NCBI RefSeq assembly: GCF_900660615.1
Contig: NZ_LR215023.1
Location: 310,001-374,000 of the forward strand
From: Malacoplasma iowae
GTDB lineage: Bacteria; Bacillota_I; Bacilli_A; Mycoplasmatales; Mycoplasmoidaceae
DNA: 64,000 nt
Direction of reading: 5' to 3'
Part shown: one piece after another, positions 9,635 to 19,512 of the stretch
How the letters are laid out: each line of letters starts with the position of its first letter
How positions within the stretch are numbered: the stretch's first letter is position 1
Notes under the pieces: generated by a model
What the model saw: the letters and a program-made list of their open reading frames with translations, nothing else
Database searches by the model: none
What the model was told of the DNA's origin: nothing
Program-made: the position numbers and the translations under genes

Positions 9635-9878
9635 ATAAAATAATTATTGGTAATTTTAGTAATTTTGAAAATCATTTATATGATGTAGCAAATTACAAAA
9701 TGATGTATGATCAAATATTCAATATAATTTGCTATGAAATATTCTTGGAACTATTAAATAAACATGAGTAATTTATAGTTATAATTAATCAATATTTCAT
9801 AACACATAAGTTTAAATAAATTATTAAGAGAAACAAATTTTGATTTTGGGTGAAAACTAAACACCCAAAATTTTTTAT
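9635..9878 (+). repeat. 244-bp direct repeat flanking IS copy 1 (right)
   Basis: Right-hand copy of 8229-8472. It carries a stranded 3' fragment of the RpiR-like frame (to 9771) and a second copy of that gene's terminator (9842-9877). No functional gene is expected here. Confidence 0.92.
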
Positions 9879-9922
9879 TATATCTTTTAAGTTATAATTC
9901 AAACTCTTATTGAAAATAATAA

Positions 9923-9955
9923 AAACCCACAATCTAATACTATGATTGTGGGTTT
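9923..9955 (-). terminator. Terminator after rpsU
   Basis: AAACCCACAATC (9923-9934) pairs perfectly with GATTGTGGGTTT (9944-9955). It lies just past the rpsU stop and could work in both directions. Confidence 0.75.
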
Positions 9956-9972
9956 AATAAATTAGCTGATGC

Positions 9973-10161
9973 TTATTTGTTGTTACGTTTATTGTATTTA
10001 TTTCTTTTTTTAGCAGCAGCTTTTTGTTTTTCTTTAAGTCTTAGACCAGGTCTTAAATAGAATTCGTGTCTTTTTCTGCTCTTTTCAGTTTCAGAAGTAA
10101 TTCTTTTAAAACTTTTTAAAGCCAACTCTAAATCGCCATTTTTTACTTCAACTTTTGGCAC
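9973..10161 (-). CDS. rpsU: Ribosomal protein bS21
   Basis: A 62-residue, highly basic small-subunit ribosomal protein that binds near the 3' end of 16S rRNA. The N-terminal PKVEVKNGDLELALKSFKR and the lysine/arginine-rich tail ending KKRNKYNKRNNK are typical. The start appears to be GTG at 10161, with AAGGGTG upstream; no in-frame ATG fits the family N-terminus. It is followed by a strong terminator. The SprT-like gene upstream on the same strand is 82 bp away. Confidence 0.95.
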   Translation of the reverse strand: MPKVEVKNGDLELALKSFKRITSETEKSRKRHEFYLRPGLRLKEKQKAAAKKRNKYNKRNNK

Positions 10162-10243
10162 GCTTAATCACCCTTTTCTGAATCAATTAAATAAATTCTA
10201 TCACAAATACAAAGATTTTAGTATTTTTATATTTTAGTATTTT

Positions 10244-11086
10244 TTAAAATTCTTGAAGCTCACTTTCAATAAAATCTAATAATTCTTTTGCTTGTTCTAA
10301 ACTATCAAGTTTGCTTTCTAAATATCTTCTATCATTAAAAAGAAATTCTTCATTACATTTACCGCATATAGTTCTAACTTTTAATTCAGATTGAATATTT
10401 GTATTACAATTTGGGCAAGTGAATTTAAAATACTTTTTTAATGATTTTTTTGCATTATCTTTTGTATTAATGTTTTTGTGAAAGGGTGTAATAAAAGTAA
10501 AATTATTTTCATTTATAAACTCATCAATAAGTTTTTTTGTTTCATCACTTAATTTAGAAAAAGTAAAACCATATTTATTGTCTGGTGTGTCATTGAAAAT
10601 TAAACCTCTTATTGTTCCAACATTTTTAAATATGTGTGTATGATAATTGGTGTTTTTAATATCTTTTAATGATTTAAGATTACATTCAAAGTGAACCATT
10701 TCATGAATCATAGTAACAATTAAATCATAATAATTTCTTGTTTCAGATAATAATCATTCATTTGTTATCATTATTGATGGAATAATTTTATCTTCATACT
10801 TTCATCCCTTGGAATTAAATCTTCCTAAAGTAACTGTGTTGTCTCTTTTTGTTGCACCATAATCTACAAATGTTAATGCAACATCACCTAAGCAATTTTC
10901 AAAGATTCTTTCATTTATAAAATTAAATAATTTATTTATAAAATTGTAAAAATCATAAAAAACATTTATATTATCTTTATCTTTTTTATTAATAATAATC
11001 TTATTTTTAATTTCTTCATCTAGGTCGCTATTTATATCATCACTATCTAAATTACTATCTTCAATTTTATTTTTAATCTCTGGCAT
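10244..11086 (-). CDS. SprT-like zinc metalloprotease
   Basis: A 280-residue protein with a zincin motif HEMVH at about residues 128-132, as in SprT/Spartan-like proteases, followed by a C-terminal zinc ribbon (CPNCNT ... CGKCNEE). The first ~70 residues are acidic and Asn-rich (IEDSNLDSDDINSDLDEEIKNK) and probably disordered. ATG 11086 is preferred over GTG 11140 because GGGGGT sits about 6 bp before it and the upstream codons look like untranslated leader. Two Trp in the middle (10715-10801) are TGA. SprT-like proteins cleave protein substrates, in some organisms DNA-crosslinked ones; the substrate here is unknown. It is divergent from the RNase J-like gene. Confidence 0.8.
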
Positions 11087-11286
11087 AAATTTACCCCCAA
11101 ATAAAAAAATTAGAAAGAATATTCTTTTATAATATTTCACTTAATATATTACAATATAAACAATAATACTTAACCCTACTAAATGACTTTTATTTATATT
11201 TTTAAAGTTTAATGTGACAATCATTTTGATATTGCGTTGCTTTTTAGGGTGCATTTTGATATTTTATTTTTTATGGAGAATTTAAT

Positions 11287-12963
11287 ATGAGTAAAATTAA
11301 CTTTTTTTCTTTAGGTGGTTTAGATGAACAAGAAAAAGCCTGTTATGTTTTAGAGGTGAATGATAACTACTATATTTTTAATTTAGGTATTACTATTCCC
11401 GTTTATACTAAACTTGGAATTAAGAAAGTAATTCCATATGTTGATTGAATAGAAAAAAATTCTAGATTAATAAAAGGTATTTTTATAGGTAATGCTAGTC
11501 ATAGAAATATGGGAGCTATTCAATATGTTTATGACAAGATTAAAAATATACCAATATACACATCAAAAATTGGTGAACTAATTATTAATTCATATTTAAA
11601 TAAAAAAAGTATGCATAAATTTGCAAACTTTACAGATTTAAATATAAAGGTTTTAGATCCTTTAAAAACTGTTGATATGGGTAATGTAAAAATTACTCCT
11701 TTTAGGGTAGTTAGTTGTTTGCCAGATACTTATGGTTTTATTATTGGAACTCAAGATGGAAATATCATTTACATTGATGAATTTATAATAAATGCTGATA
11801 GAAATAATGCCTTTATAAGTGACATCACAAAAATAAATATGATAACAAGAGGTAAAAATCTATTATTAATTAATAATGTTGGTAATGTTGCTAAAAATAG
11901 TGGATTTACATCTCCAAATCATAAAACTAAAAATTTTTATACAAACTTATTAAACAATTCAACAGAAAATAGAGTGATAGTTTCATGTTATGATACTGAT
12001 ATTCACACTTTTTTAACTTTAGCTCAAATAGCTAAAGAAAAACAAATTCCTTTTGTTATTTACAATCCAATTTTTATGAATGTTTTTAATGGTATTTCAA
12101 GGGAAGGTTATTTTGATAATCGTAATTTGCCAATAATGCCAATTCATAAAATTAATGAAATGAAAAGAGGAATTGTATTATTATCATCAACACCAGATAG
12201 ATTGTTTAATAAACTAATCTCTATATCTAATAATGAAGATGATATATTAAAACTTAAAAAATCAGATCTTGTAGTACTAGGATTTAAAACTTCAGCAGGT
12301 TTTGAAAAGATCGAAGCTGATATTATGGATAGATATTCAAAACTTGATTTGGATATTGTATCTTTACCTAAAACAATTTTAAAAATGGAAGCATCAGCTG
12401 AAGATCATAAATTCTTAATTAGTGAACTACAACCTAAATATGTTATTCCAACCCTTGGACTTTATTCTGAAGTAATTAAATATACTAATTGCATTAAAGA
12501 GGCAGGGTTTAATCCTAATAATGTTGAAATGTTATACAATGGTGAAATCTTTAGTTTGGTTAATGGAATTAAAAAAGATAAAGAAAATAGAAGAATTGAC
12601 GCTAAAGAAATCTATGTTGGAGCTCAAGGTATATTGGATGAAGGAGATAACATTCTTCAAGAAAGAGATGTTATGTCTGAAAATGGTATAGTATTTATTG
12701 TTTTACAACATGATTCAACAAACAAGTGTTTTGACCCAAACAATCATGATATTAAACACTTTGGTGTAGTTCCAGATGATCAAAAAAATCTTGATTGATT
12801 TAAAGCTTTAAATTTAGAAATATTAGACTTTGCAAATAAAACATATAAAGAAATAAAAAAATATGACTCAAAAGAATTTAAGTCATTAATAAAAAAATAC
12901 GCAAGCAAGCAAATAGAAAAATATTTTGGTAAAACACCAATTGTTATTCCAACAATTATTTAA
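11287..12963 (+). CDS. RNase J paralogue lacking the catalytic metal site (RNase J2-like)
   Basis: A 558-residue protein collinear with RNase J: metallo-beta-lactamase core, beta-CASP insert (RVIVSCYDTDIHTFLTLAQIAKEKQIPFVIY), then a C-terminal domain. RNase J cleaves RNA endonucleolytically and degrades it 5' to 3'. Here the metal motif HxHxDH is replaced: the region reads FIGNASHRNMGAI. The later motifs expected around SGHA and HGEYR read SAEDHKF and LGLYSE. It therefore looks inactive and may act as a scaffold for an active RNase J1 encoded elsewhere, as RNase J2 partly does in Bacillus. ATG 11287 follows TATGGAGAA; a terminator hairpin follows the gene. Confidence 0.82.
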
Positions 12964-13038
12964 TGTGTGAAATGAAAAAAGATTTTTGCTTAATATTGAT
13001 TAATTTTTAACTAATATGTAAAGTATATTGCTTAGATA

Positions 13039-13078
13039 AAAAATCTTAACTTTGAAATATAAGTTAGGATTTTTTATT
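13039..13078 (+). terminator. Terminator after the RNase J-like gene
   Basis: AAAAATCTTAACTT (13039-13052) pairs with AAGTTAGGATTTTT (13061-13074), followed by T-rich DNA. The core AACTTTGAAATATAAGTT is almost the same as the core of the IS terminator (GACTTTGAAATATAAGTT). Confidence 0.8.
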
Positions 13079-13680
13079 TTATTATTATTTATATATTTAA
13101 TAAGAGCCTATATATTTAAAAATTTATTGTTTTTTATTTTTTATCCATGAATTTAATCTATCTAATAAATAAAATAAAATTATCATTCATTATGTTAATA
13201 GATATAAACCTTATTTATATAAATTTTTATATATTTAAAAAATAATATTTTAAGTAAACATCAAATTCATTTTATATTTGAAATAACTTGATGATTATTT
13301 AATTGTTTGCAGACAAAATCTCTTGAAATTAAAACTATAAATATTAAATTAATTACTATCTCATTTTTGATAAATTGTTTTATTGATTAATTGTTATCAT
13401 GTGATTTAAAGAATAAACTAGAAATGAGTTTTTCTAAAAAACTTATAATACTATAAAATCTTTTTAAAAATAATTTTGCAAATATGAAATAAAAGAATTA
13501 AAAAAATTGTTTTGAAAATGATTTATCATTGCTTTTTAATGATTTATTAATTAAAAAAATATTACAAAAATTAAAAAAAATTCAACTTTTTTGAAAGTTT
13601 CTCCTTTTAAAAGATATTTAGTTAATGGAAGGTTTATAATAATTGCAATATATTGATAAATATTGGAAAATAATAATGAG
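13079..13680 (+). other. Gene-poor AT-rich spacer
   Basis: About 600 bp of extremely AT-rich DNA after the terminator. Stops are frequent in all frames and I see no ribosome-binding site with a plausible gene. The right end probably holds the promoter for the DUF16-like gene. No other function is visible. Confidence 0.6.
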
Positions 13681-13682
13681 AC

Positions 13683-13703
13683 CCTCCAACATTCTAAGGA
13701 GGT
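13683..13703 (+). promoter_or_regulatory. Hairpin covering the Shine-Dalgarno of the DUF16-like gene
   Basis: CCTCC (13683-13687) is complementary to GGAGG (13698-13702), the centre of the strong ribosome-binding site AAGGAGGT. A 5-bp GC-rich stem with a 10-nt loop would hide the site. The upstream CCTCC also mimics the anti-Shine-Dalgarno of 16S rRNA. Confidence 0.5.
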
Positions 13704-13710
13704 ACTAAAA

Positions 13711-14403
13711 ATAAAACGTCAAAGAATTAAAATGAAAAGAAATGAATTCATGAATGATTTCAATTCTAAAAATAAACAACTAGTTGAAATTTTAAAAACA
13801 GAATGGTTGGATGAACACAATATATGACGTTACAACTATTCCATAGATATGCACGGAAAGGATGGTATAAAAACTGTGGAGAAATATGTACTAAAAACAG
13901 AATTTGATCCTTTCAAAAAAGAAATGCTGGAATTTAAAGAAAATACAAATAATAGACTAGATAAAATAGAACAACTTTTATATCAAAACACAAAACAGAT
14001 AAATCAATTGTCATCAAAAGTTGATAAACTCTCAGAAGAAATATCTAATGTTAATCTCAGAATAGACAAAGAAATGAAAATGATAAATGACAGAATAGAT
14101 AAAGAGATGAAAAATATAAATAATAGATTAGATAAAGAAATGAGAAACATTAATTTAAAATTAGACAAGCGATTTAAAGAAATTGATAAACGTTTTGAAG
14201 AAATTGATAAGCGTTTTGAAGTAATGGATAAACGTTTTGAAGAAATTGATAAACGTTTTGAAGCAATTGATAAGCGTTTTGAAGAAATTGATAAACGTTT
14301 TGAAGCAATGGATAAACGTTTTGAAGCAATGGATAAACGTTTTGAAATAATTGATAAAAGGATTTCAAACATTGAAATTAAACTTGATAAACTATGCCAA
14401 TAA
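13711..14403 (+). CDS. DUF16-like coiled-coil protein
   Basis: A roughly 223-230 residue protein that is almost wholly coiled coil after residue 40. The middle (NNRLDKIEQLLYQNTKQI, then RIDKEMKMINDRIDKEM) and the KYVLKTEFDPFKKEM segment resemble the DUF16 family of M. pneumoniae and relatives; its function is unknown. The C-terminus has nine 7-residue repeats of the form RFEEIDK. The only good ribosome-binding site (AAGGAGGT 13696-13703) is 8 bp before an in-frame ATA at 13711 and 29 bp before the first ATG (13732). I give the ATA start, but ATG 13732 (223 residues) is possible. No signal peptide or membrane segment is seen. Confidence 0.65.
14170..14358 (+). repeat. Nine tandem 21-bp repeats inside the DUF16-like gene
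   Basis: Each unit encodes R-F-[KE]-x-[IM]-D-K, from CGA 14170 to AAA 14358. Units differ by a few bases. A whole-unit change keeps the reading frame, so copy number could vary by slippage or recombination without disrupting the protein. Confidence 0.9.
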
Positions 14404-15838
14404 AATTTTTAACTATGTTAAATAATTAGAATTTAAAGTTTTATCTTTAACTTAATTTTTAAATATTTGGTTTTTTACTTTTTAAAAATTTTCTGTTTTT
14501 TGTCTTTATAATTCAATTTATAAAGTAATAAAACTTTTGAACTTGCAATAATAAATAAAGCTTGATTAAAATGCATCTATATATATTTTAGAACTTGAAT
14601 AATATATAAGTTTATCTTGAAAAAAACTATAATTTTTTAATGAAAAATATTAAGTTTAAAAATATTAAAAATTATGTATTTTTTATTAAATACAAGTTTT
14701 ATAATCTTGATATTTACTGTAAGCGTAAAAGTACAAAGCAAATAAAAAGTTTAATCATTTATAATAATTAAAATTATGGCTTATTAGATCAAAATTTATG
14801 TTTAGATAATATTTATAGATTACTATGTTTTAATTAAAGAAAAGATTAGTATCTATAATATTTATAATGTTATGAATAGTTTAAATATTAAATTAACTTA
14901 TTATGCTAATGGTAATAATGTTAATGATATTGTTATTAAGTAACCCAGAATATGCTAAGACAATTGTTATCAATAAATTTGAAATTGATAATTTAAGTAA
15001 CATCATTAAAGAATTATTTCAAAAAACAGTAGAAAATATCATTATATTTTGAATTATTAGATCAGAAACAAAAGTAATAGATTAGTAAATTAAATGATTA
15101 AAAATGTTTATATTAATTACTATATTATGTTGCACAAGTATCATATAATTTAAGATATTTTTTGGGCTATTTTTAATTTTATATATCTGTGATAGAGCTA
15201 ATATATTTAACTTTTTTAGCATTTATATAATTGTGGTTTATTATTTTGTTTTTCATTTGAATATTGATAGTTTAGTGAATGTTAGAGTTTTCAGTGATTG
15301 TTATGAAATTAAAATAAGTTGAAGCAATAAAAACAAATGGTTTTAATTAAATAGATTTTCTATGAAAAATGACAATGAATTTATAGATTCTTACTTTAAA
15401 TATATTTTTAAATATTTACCATCTTTTAAAAAAAATATATTTATCAGAAAAGTTATAGAATTTTAAATGATCTTTATAAAATAAAAAGATTTTTAGAACA
15501 ACTTTGTAATAAATTAACAGTGATTTTTGCTATATCAATGTATGAATTTTAAAAAATGAAAAATAACTAGATAACAAACAATTATGTTAATAAATTAAAA
15601 TGTTTAAATAATCTTGTTAATATAAAAAAATTTTTTTATAAATGCATTAATTATTTCAAATAAGAAAATTATGACAAATTATTTGTAAACAAAGAAAGAA
15701 AATTAAAACCTATATCAAAAAAGAGCATAAATAAAAAATGCTAATGAAAGTGTTTTGAAAAAAAGAAATAACAAATTTAAATTAACTAAAAATAAAAAAA
15801 CTAAATACTAAAAATAAAGATTTTATAAATAAAAAATA
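14404..15838 (+). other. Long gene-poor region with possible gene remnants
   Basis: About 1.4 kb without an intact gene. Short open stretches have protein-like composition: 14918-15085 (55 codons, with NPEYAKTIVINKFEIDNLSNIIKEL split across two) and 15362-15466 (34 codons, MKNDNEFIDSYFKYIFKYLP). They are separated by stops and shifts. This looks like decayed coding DNA, perhaps of another lineage-specific protein. I could not identify the ancestor, and no RNA gene is apparent. Confidence 0.4.
14918..15085 (+). pseudogene. Possible gene remnant
   Basis: A 55-codon open stretch beginning MLMILLLS and ending SETKVID. Just upstream, another frame (MNSLNIKLTYYANGNNVNDIVIK) ends where this one becomes protein-like, which suggests a frameshifted gene. 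There is no ribosome-binding site at its ATG and no recognised family. Confidence 0.25.
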
Positions 15839-15864
15839 GAGTGTATCTTTTTAATGATTCACTC
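15839..15864 (+). terminator. Hairpin downstream of the decayed region
   Basis: GAGTGTATC pairs with GATTCACTC across an 8-nt T-rich loop with one mismatch. It could end transcription coming from the left. Confidence 0.45.
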
Positions 15865-15880
15865 CATTTATTGATTAAAA

Positions 15881-15907
15881 AAGCACCTAACTTGAAATTA
15901 GGTGCTT
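15881..15907 (-). terminator. Terminator of tRNA-Trp
   Basis: AAGCACCTAA pairs perfectly with TTAGGTGCTT (7-nt loop) and, read on the minus strand, is followed by a T-run. It sits 17 bp beyond the 3' CCA of the tRNA. Confidence 0.8.
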
Positions 15908-15923
15908 ATATTTGTCATTATAA

Positions 15924-15998
15924 TGGCAGGGGTAGCAGGACTCGAACCCACAACACGCGGATTTGAAGTCCGCCGTTCTACCATTGAACTATACCCCT
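15924..15998 (-). tRNA. tRNA-Trp (anticodon UCA)
   Basis: Minus-strand cloverleaf with a 7-bp acceptor stem AGGGGTA/TACCCCT, discriminator G, and CCA encoded. The anticodon stem GCGGA/TCCGC closes the loop CTTCAAA, giving anticodon TCA; the T-arm carries GGTTCGAGTCC. A UCA anticodon reads UGA as tryptophan, which explains the many in-frame TGA codons in the surrounding genes. A separate CCA-anticodon tRNA for UGG, if any, is not in this window. Confidence 0.96.
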
Positions 15999-16204
15999 AA
16001 AGTATTTACATACATGTATTATTCTACATTAAATATTTAGATAGTTACAATATTTATTAATCCAAAACTATTAATAAATATCTCATTTAATAATATCAAC
16101 TATTTTCTCATTTTAAAAAAAATTATATTTTTACTTTATCCTAAAAATAAAAGAATATAATTTAAAAGGATAATAAATTTATCAATAGATTTTAAGGAGA
16201 ATAT

Positions 16205-17566
16205 ATGAGAACTATAGTAGTTGGTATCAACCACGCTGGAACATCAGCAATTAGAACTTTATTATCACAAAACCCAAAGGCAGATGTGGTTGCCTTTGAT
16301 AGAAATAGCAATATTTCATTTTTAGGATGTGGAATTGCTTTAACAGTTGGAGGTGTAGTTAAAAACACTAATGACTTATTTTATTCAAGCCCTGAACAAT
16401 TAAAAAGTATGGGTGCAAAAATTTACATGGAACACGATGTAGTTAAAATTGACAGAAAAGAAAAAGCTGTATTTGTAAAAGAATTAAGCACTGGAAAAAT
16501 AACTGCTTGAAAATATGACAATTTAATTTATGCTGCAGGTTCTTGACCTATTGATATGAAAATTAAAGGACAAGAATTGGAAAATGTTGAAATTTGTAAA
16601 ATTTATCAACACGCTCTTAAATTAATTGAAAGAGCTAATGATCCAAATATAAAATCTGTAACAGTAGTAGGTGCTGGTTATATTGGAATAGAATTAGTTG
16701 AAGCTTATCATCAAAAAGGTAAAAAAGTTAACCTTATTGATTTCCAAGGAAGAGTATTAGCTAATTACTTTGATAAAGAATTCACTGACATTTTAGAAGC
16801 AGAAATGAAAAAAGAAGGTGTTAATGTTTACTTAAATGAAGCAGTTACAGAATATATTGGAAGTAATGGAAAAGTTACAGGATTAAAAACTAAAAATGGA
16901 TTAGAATTACAATCTGATTTAGTTATTCAATGTGTTGGGTTTGCTCCAAATCATGCATTATTACCAGATTTAGAAAAAACAAAAAATGGTGCTTTAATTA
17001 TTAACTCTAAAGCTCAAACAAGCGATCCAAACATTTATGCTATTGGTGATTGTGTAGCTATTTATGATGCTGCAACTAAAACTCATAGAAACATAGCATT
17101 AGCTACAAATGCTGTTAAAACAGGTATTGTTGCTGCATCTCAAATTAATGGTGCTGAAATTGTTCAATTAGATTCAATTGTTGGTACAAATGCTCTATGT
17201 GTATTTAATCATAAATTTGCAAGTACTGGGGTTAGCGAAGAAGCTGCTTTAAAATTCGGTTTAAAAGTTAAATCTTGTTACTATGAAGATAACGATAGAC
17301 CTGAATGAATGAACACAGTTCAAAAAGTTGCAGTTAAAATTGTTTATGAAGAAGATACTATGAGAATTGTTGGTGCACAAATTTTATCATTTGGTGATTC
17401 TAACCACTCAGAATGAATTTTCTCTTTATCTTTAGCTATTCAAAAAGGTCTAAGTTTATTAGATGTTGCATTCACTGATGTTTATTTCTTGCCTCATTTA
17501 AACAAACCATTCAACTTTGTTTTATCAGCAATATTAAAAGCATTAGGAATGAAATATATTAAATAA
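16205..17566 (+). CDS. nox: NADH oxidase / CoA-disulfide-reductase family flavoprotein (copy 1)
   Basis: A 453-residue pyridine nucleotide-disulfide oxidoreductase. FAD-binding starts with VVGINHAGTSAI at residues 5-16; the redox cysteine lies in FLGCGIAL (Cys about 43), as in water-forming NADH oxidase. The NAD-binding GAGYIGIEL is near residue 160, the second FAD motif is YAIGDC, and a dimerisation domain follows. Four-electron reduction of O2 to water with NADH recycles NAD+ for glycolysis and removes oxygen. AAGGAG is 6 bp before ATG 16205. A GntR regulator begins 4 bp after the stop, so the two are probably one operon. A second paralogue is at 44940. Confidence 0.88.
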
Positions 17567-17570
17567 TTTA

Positions 17571-18206
17571 ATGAAACAAGAAAATAGTAAAGTAAAAATC
17601 AATAGTGTAAATTCAGTTAAAAGATACATTACAAATTACTTAATTTTAAAAATTTTAACTGGTGATTATCCACTTAACAAGAAAATTCCTAGTGAGAATA
17701 ATTTAGCTGAAAAATTTAAGTGCTCCAGATTAACATCAAGAAGTGCATTACTTGTATTAAACAATGCATCAGTTCTTGATGCTATAAGAGGCTCTGGATA
17801 TATAGTTTCAGAAGAAGCTTTAAAAATATTAATGCCTCCAAAGTTTGTTCAAGAGAAATCAGATTCACAAAAAACTAAAGCAATTTCTACAACCAATGAT
17901 TTTATTACTTTGGAAACAACATACTTTAAAGATAATAAAATAATTGGTGTTGTTACTTGAGATATTGCTAAATATGTTTATATTGAAATGTCTAAAAAAT
18001 ATTCAATAGAAGAAAATGTTTGTGATAATTTAATTCAAGCAAATTTAGATTTTACATTATTTGAAGAACATGTAGAGTTAGATAAAGAAGGAAGAATTCT
18101 TTTGGTTAAAACAAACTTTGATCAAGAAAGCAAAATAATTTTTAGATCAGCTACTTGATATGAGGATATAAAAAAATTAACCACTAAAACTGTTGATTTA
18201 ATTTAA
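17571..18206 (+). CDS. GntR-family transcriptional regulator
   Basis: A 211-residue regulator. The N-terminal winged helix has VKRYITNYLILKILTGDYPLNKKIPSENNLAEKFKCSRLTSRSALLVLNN at about residues 15-64, with the family-typical PSE...LA..F..SR pattern and GSGYIV wing. The C-terminal part (after residue 100) resembles a UTRA-like effector domain but is short and divergent; several Trp are TGA. It begins 4 bp after nox and may control nox or respond to a related metabolite. Its terminator (18214-18236) was the target of an IS insertion that lies just downstream. Confidence 0.8.
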
Positions 18207-18213
18207 GTTTAAA

Positions 18214-18236
18214 AACGCCAAGTATAGCTTGGTGTT
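18214..18236 (+). repeat. Target duplication of nested IS (left): GntR terminator hairpin
   Basis: The 23-bp hairpin AACGCCAAG-TATAG-CTTGGTGTT recurs at 20593-20615 on the far side of the IS pair. At the right copy it is followed by the T-run, so the original terminator is split and duplicated. Confidence 0.95.
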
Positions 18237-18278
18237 CCCTAACTGACATGTGAAGTGCAACACTTCAATGTTACATTA

Positions 18279-18310
18279 AACTCTCGACTTTGAAATATAA
18301 GTTGAGAGTT
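18279..18310 (-). repeat. Target duplication inside copy A (left)
   Basis: The 32-bp terminator hairpin of copy A (arms AACTCTC/GAGAGTT). The second copy is 19473-19504, across copy B. Confidence 0.95.
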
Positions 18311-19472
18311 CCCTAACTGACATGTGAAGTGCAACACTTCAATGTTACATTAAACTCTCGACTTTGAAATATAAGTTGAGAGTTTTTTTGTTTTAAATAT
18401 TTTCTTGATACATTTGGTAAGCTGTTTTATAACCAAACATTTTTCTTGGGATGTTGTTTACTTTTCATTCAAGAGTTTTTATTTTATCTTCACTTACTAA
18501 ACTGAAGTCAGTTCCTTTTTTATATCATCTTCTAACTATCCCATTTATGTTCTCGTTGGACCCTCTTTGGAATGAAGAATAAGGTTGGCAATAATAAACT
18601 TTAAAGTTGAATTGTTTTGCAGTTATTCCCATCATTTGAAACTCTAACCCATTATCAACAGTGATGCTTTTTATTGGGAGTTTTTCATCTCGAATAATGG
18701 TATACATTTTAGCCATCATTGATCTAGCGTTCTTCCCTTTTATTTTTCTAATAATTGCCAACCTTGTTTTTCTTTCCACTAATGTCAATAAGTGGTAATA
18801 ACCACTTTGCCTTTTACTAACTATTAGATCAGCTTCTCAATGTCCAAATTCTTTTCTATTGTTTATCTTTTCTGGTCTTAGACTATAAGGAATGCAGTAT
18901 TTTCCATCAATTTTAGAAAATATACCTATTTTTCTTCTTTTTCCTTTAACATATTTTCTTCTTAAACAATCTCTTCTTTGTATCTTTCAAATCTTGCTAT
19001 TGATTCATCTAAATACTTGCCTAGCACTTGGAACTTTAACTAACGGATAGTTTTCTTTTATTCAAAAAATTGTAGCTTCTACACCATGAGATTTAGGATT
19101 AAATTTTTGAATAAAAAGATCTGTGAAGTTTTTGTACTTCAACATAAAAAACATATGACAATTTGATTTTCTTCTAATGTATTTTTTGTGAGCAGTTGAT
19201 GAATAATAAATCCCTGTTGAAGATGTGTTTCTTTTTAATTCTCTTGATATTGTTGATTTGTTTTTATTTAAGATTTTTGCAATCTTATTCATAGAATATT
19301 TTTCTTTATTTCAAAGAAAATAAATTAAGCATCTTTCTTCTTTTGTTAAATGTTTATAAGTTTTCATAAGCACTCCTAATATTCATTATCTTTTTATTAG
19401 TGAACACTTACAAACAAAACAAATGAAGTGCACACTCTTTTTTGAGTGTTGCACTTCACATGTCAATCGAGC
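18311..19472 (-). mobile_element. IS30-family element copy B, nested in copy A
   Basis: A complete 1162-bp element in the same orientation as A, flanked by the 32-bp hairpin duplication. Its transposase lacks the single-base change seen in A, matching copies 1 and 4 at that position, so B did not arise by copying A. Confidence 0.95.
18393..19367 (-). CDS. IS30-family transposase (copy B)
   Basis: A 324-residue DDE transposase with the same HTH, DDE residues and AGGAG ribosome-binding site as copy 1; it reads through TGA Trp codons. Start ATG 19367, stop at 18393. Intact and presumably functional. Confidence 0.94.
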
Positions 19473-19504
19473 AACTCTCGACTTTGAAATATAAGTTGAG
19501 AGTT
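19473..19504 (-). repeat. Target duplication inside copy A (right)
   Basis: Second copy of the 32-bp IS terminator hairpin, followed by the original T-run of copy A's terminator and then copy A's transposase. Confidence 0.95.
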
Positions 19505-19512
19505 TTTTTGTT

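Noticed and set aside
10801-11140. GTG 11140 as start of the SprT-like protein with an N-terminal hydrophobic segment
   Set aside because: The added residues look like leader DNA and ATG 11086 has a better ribosome-binding site, though a membrane-anchored form cannot be wholly excluded.
14170-14358. CRISPR-like regular repeats
   Set aside because: Units are contiguous with no unique spacers, and they encode a regular heptad in frame.
14004-14372. Long minus-strand open frames opposite the DUF16-like gene
   Set aside because: They arise from the 21-bp repeat read in reverse, have monotonous composition and no ribosome-binding site.
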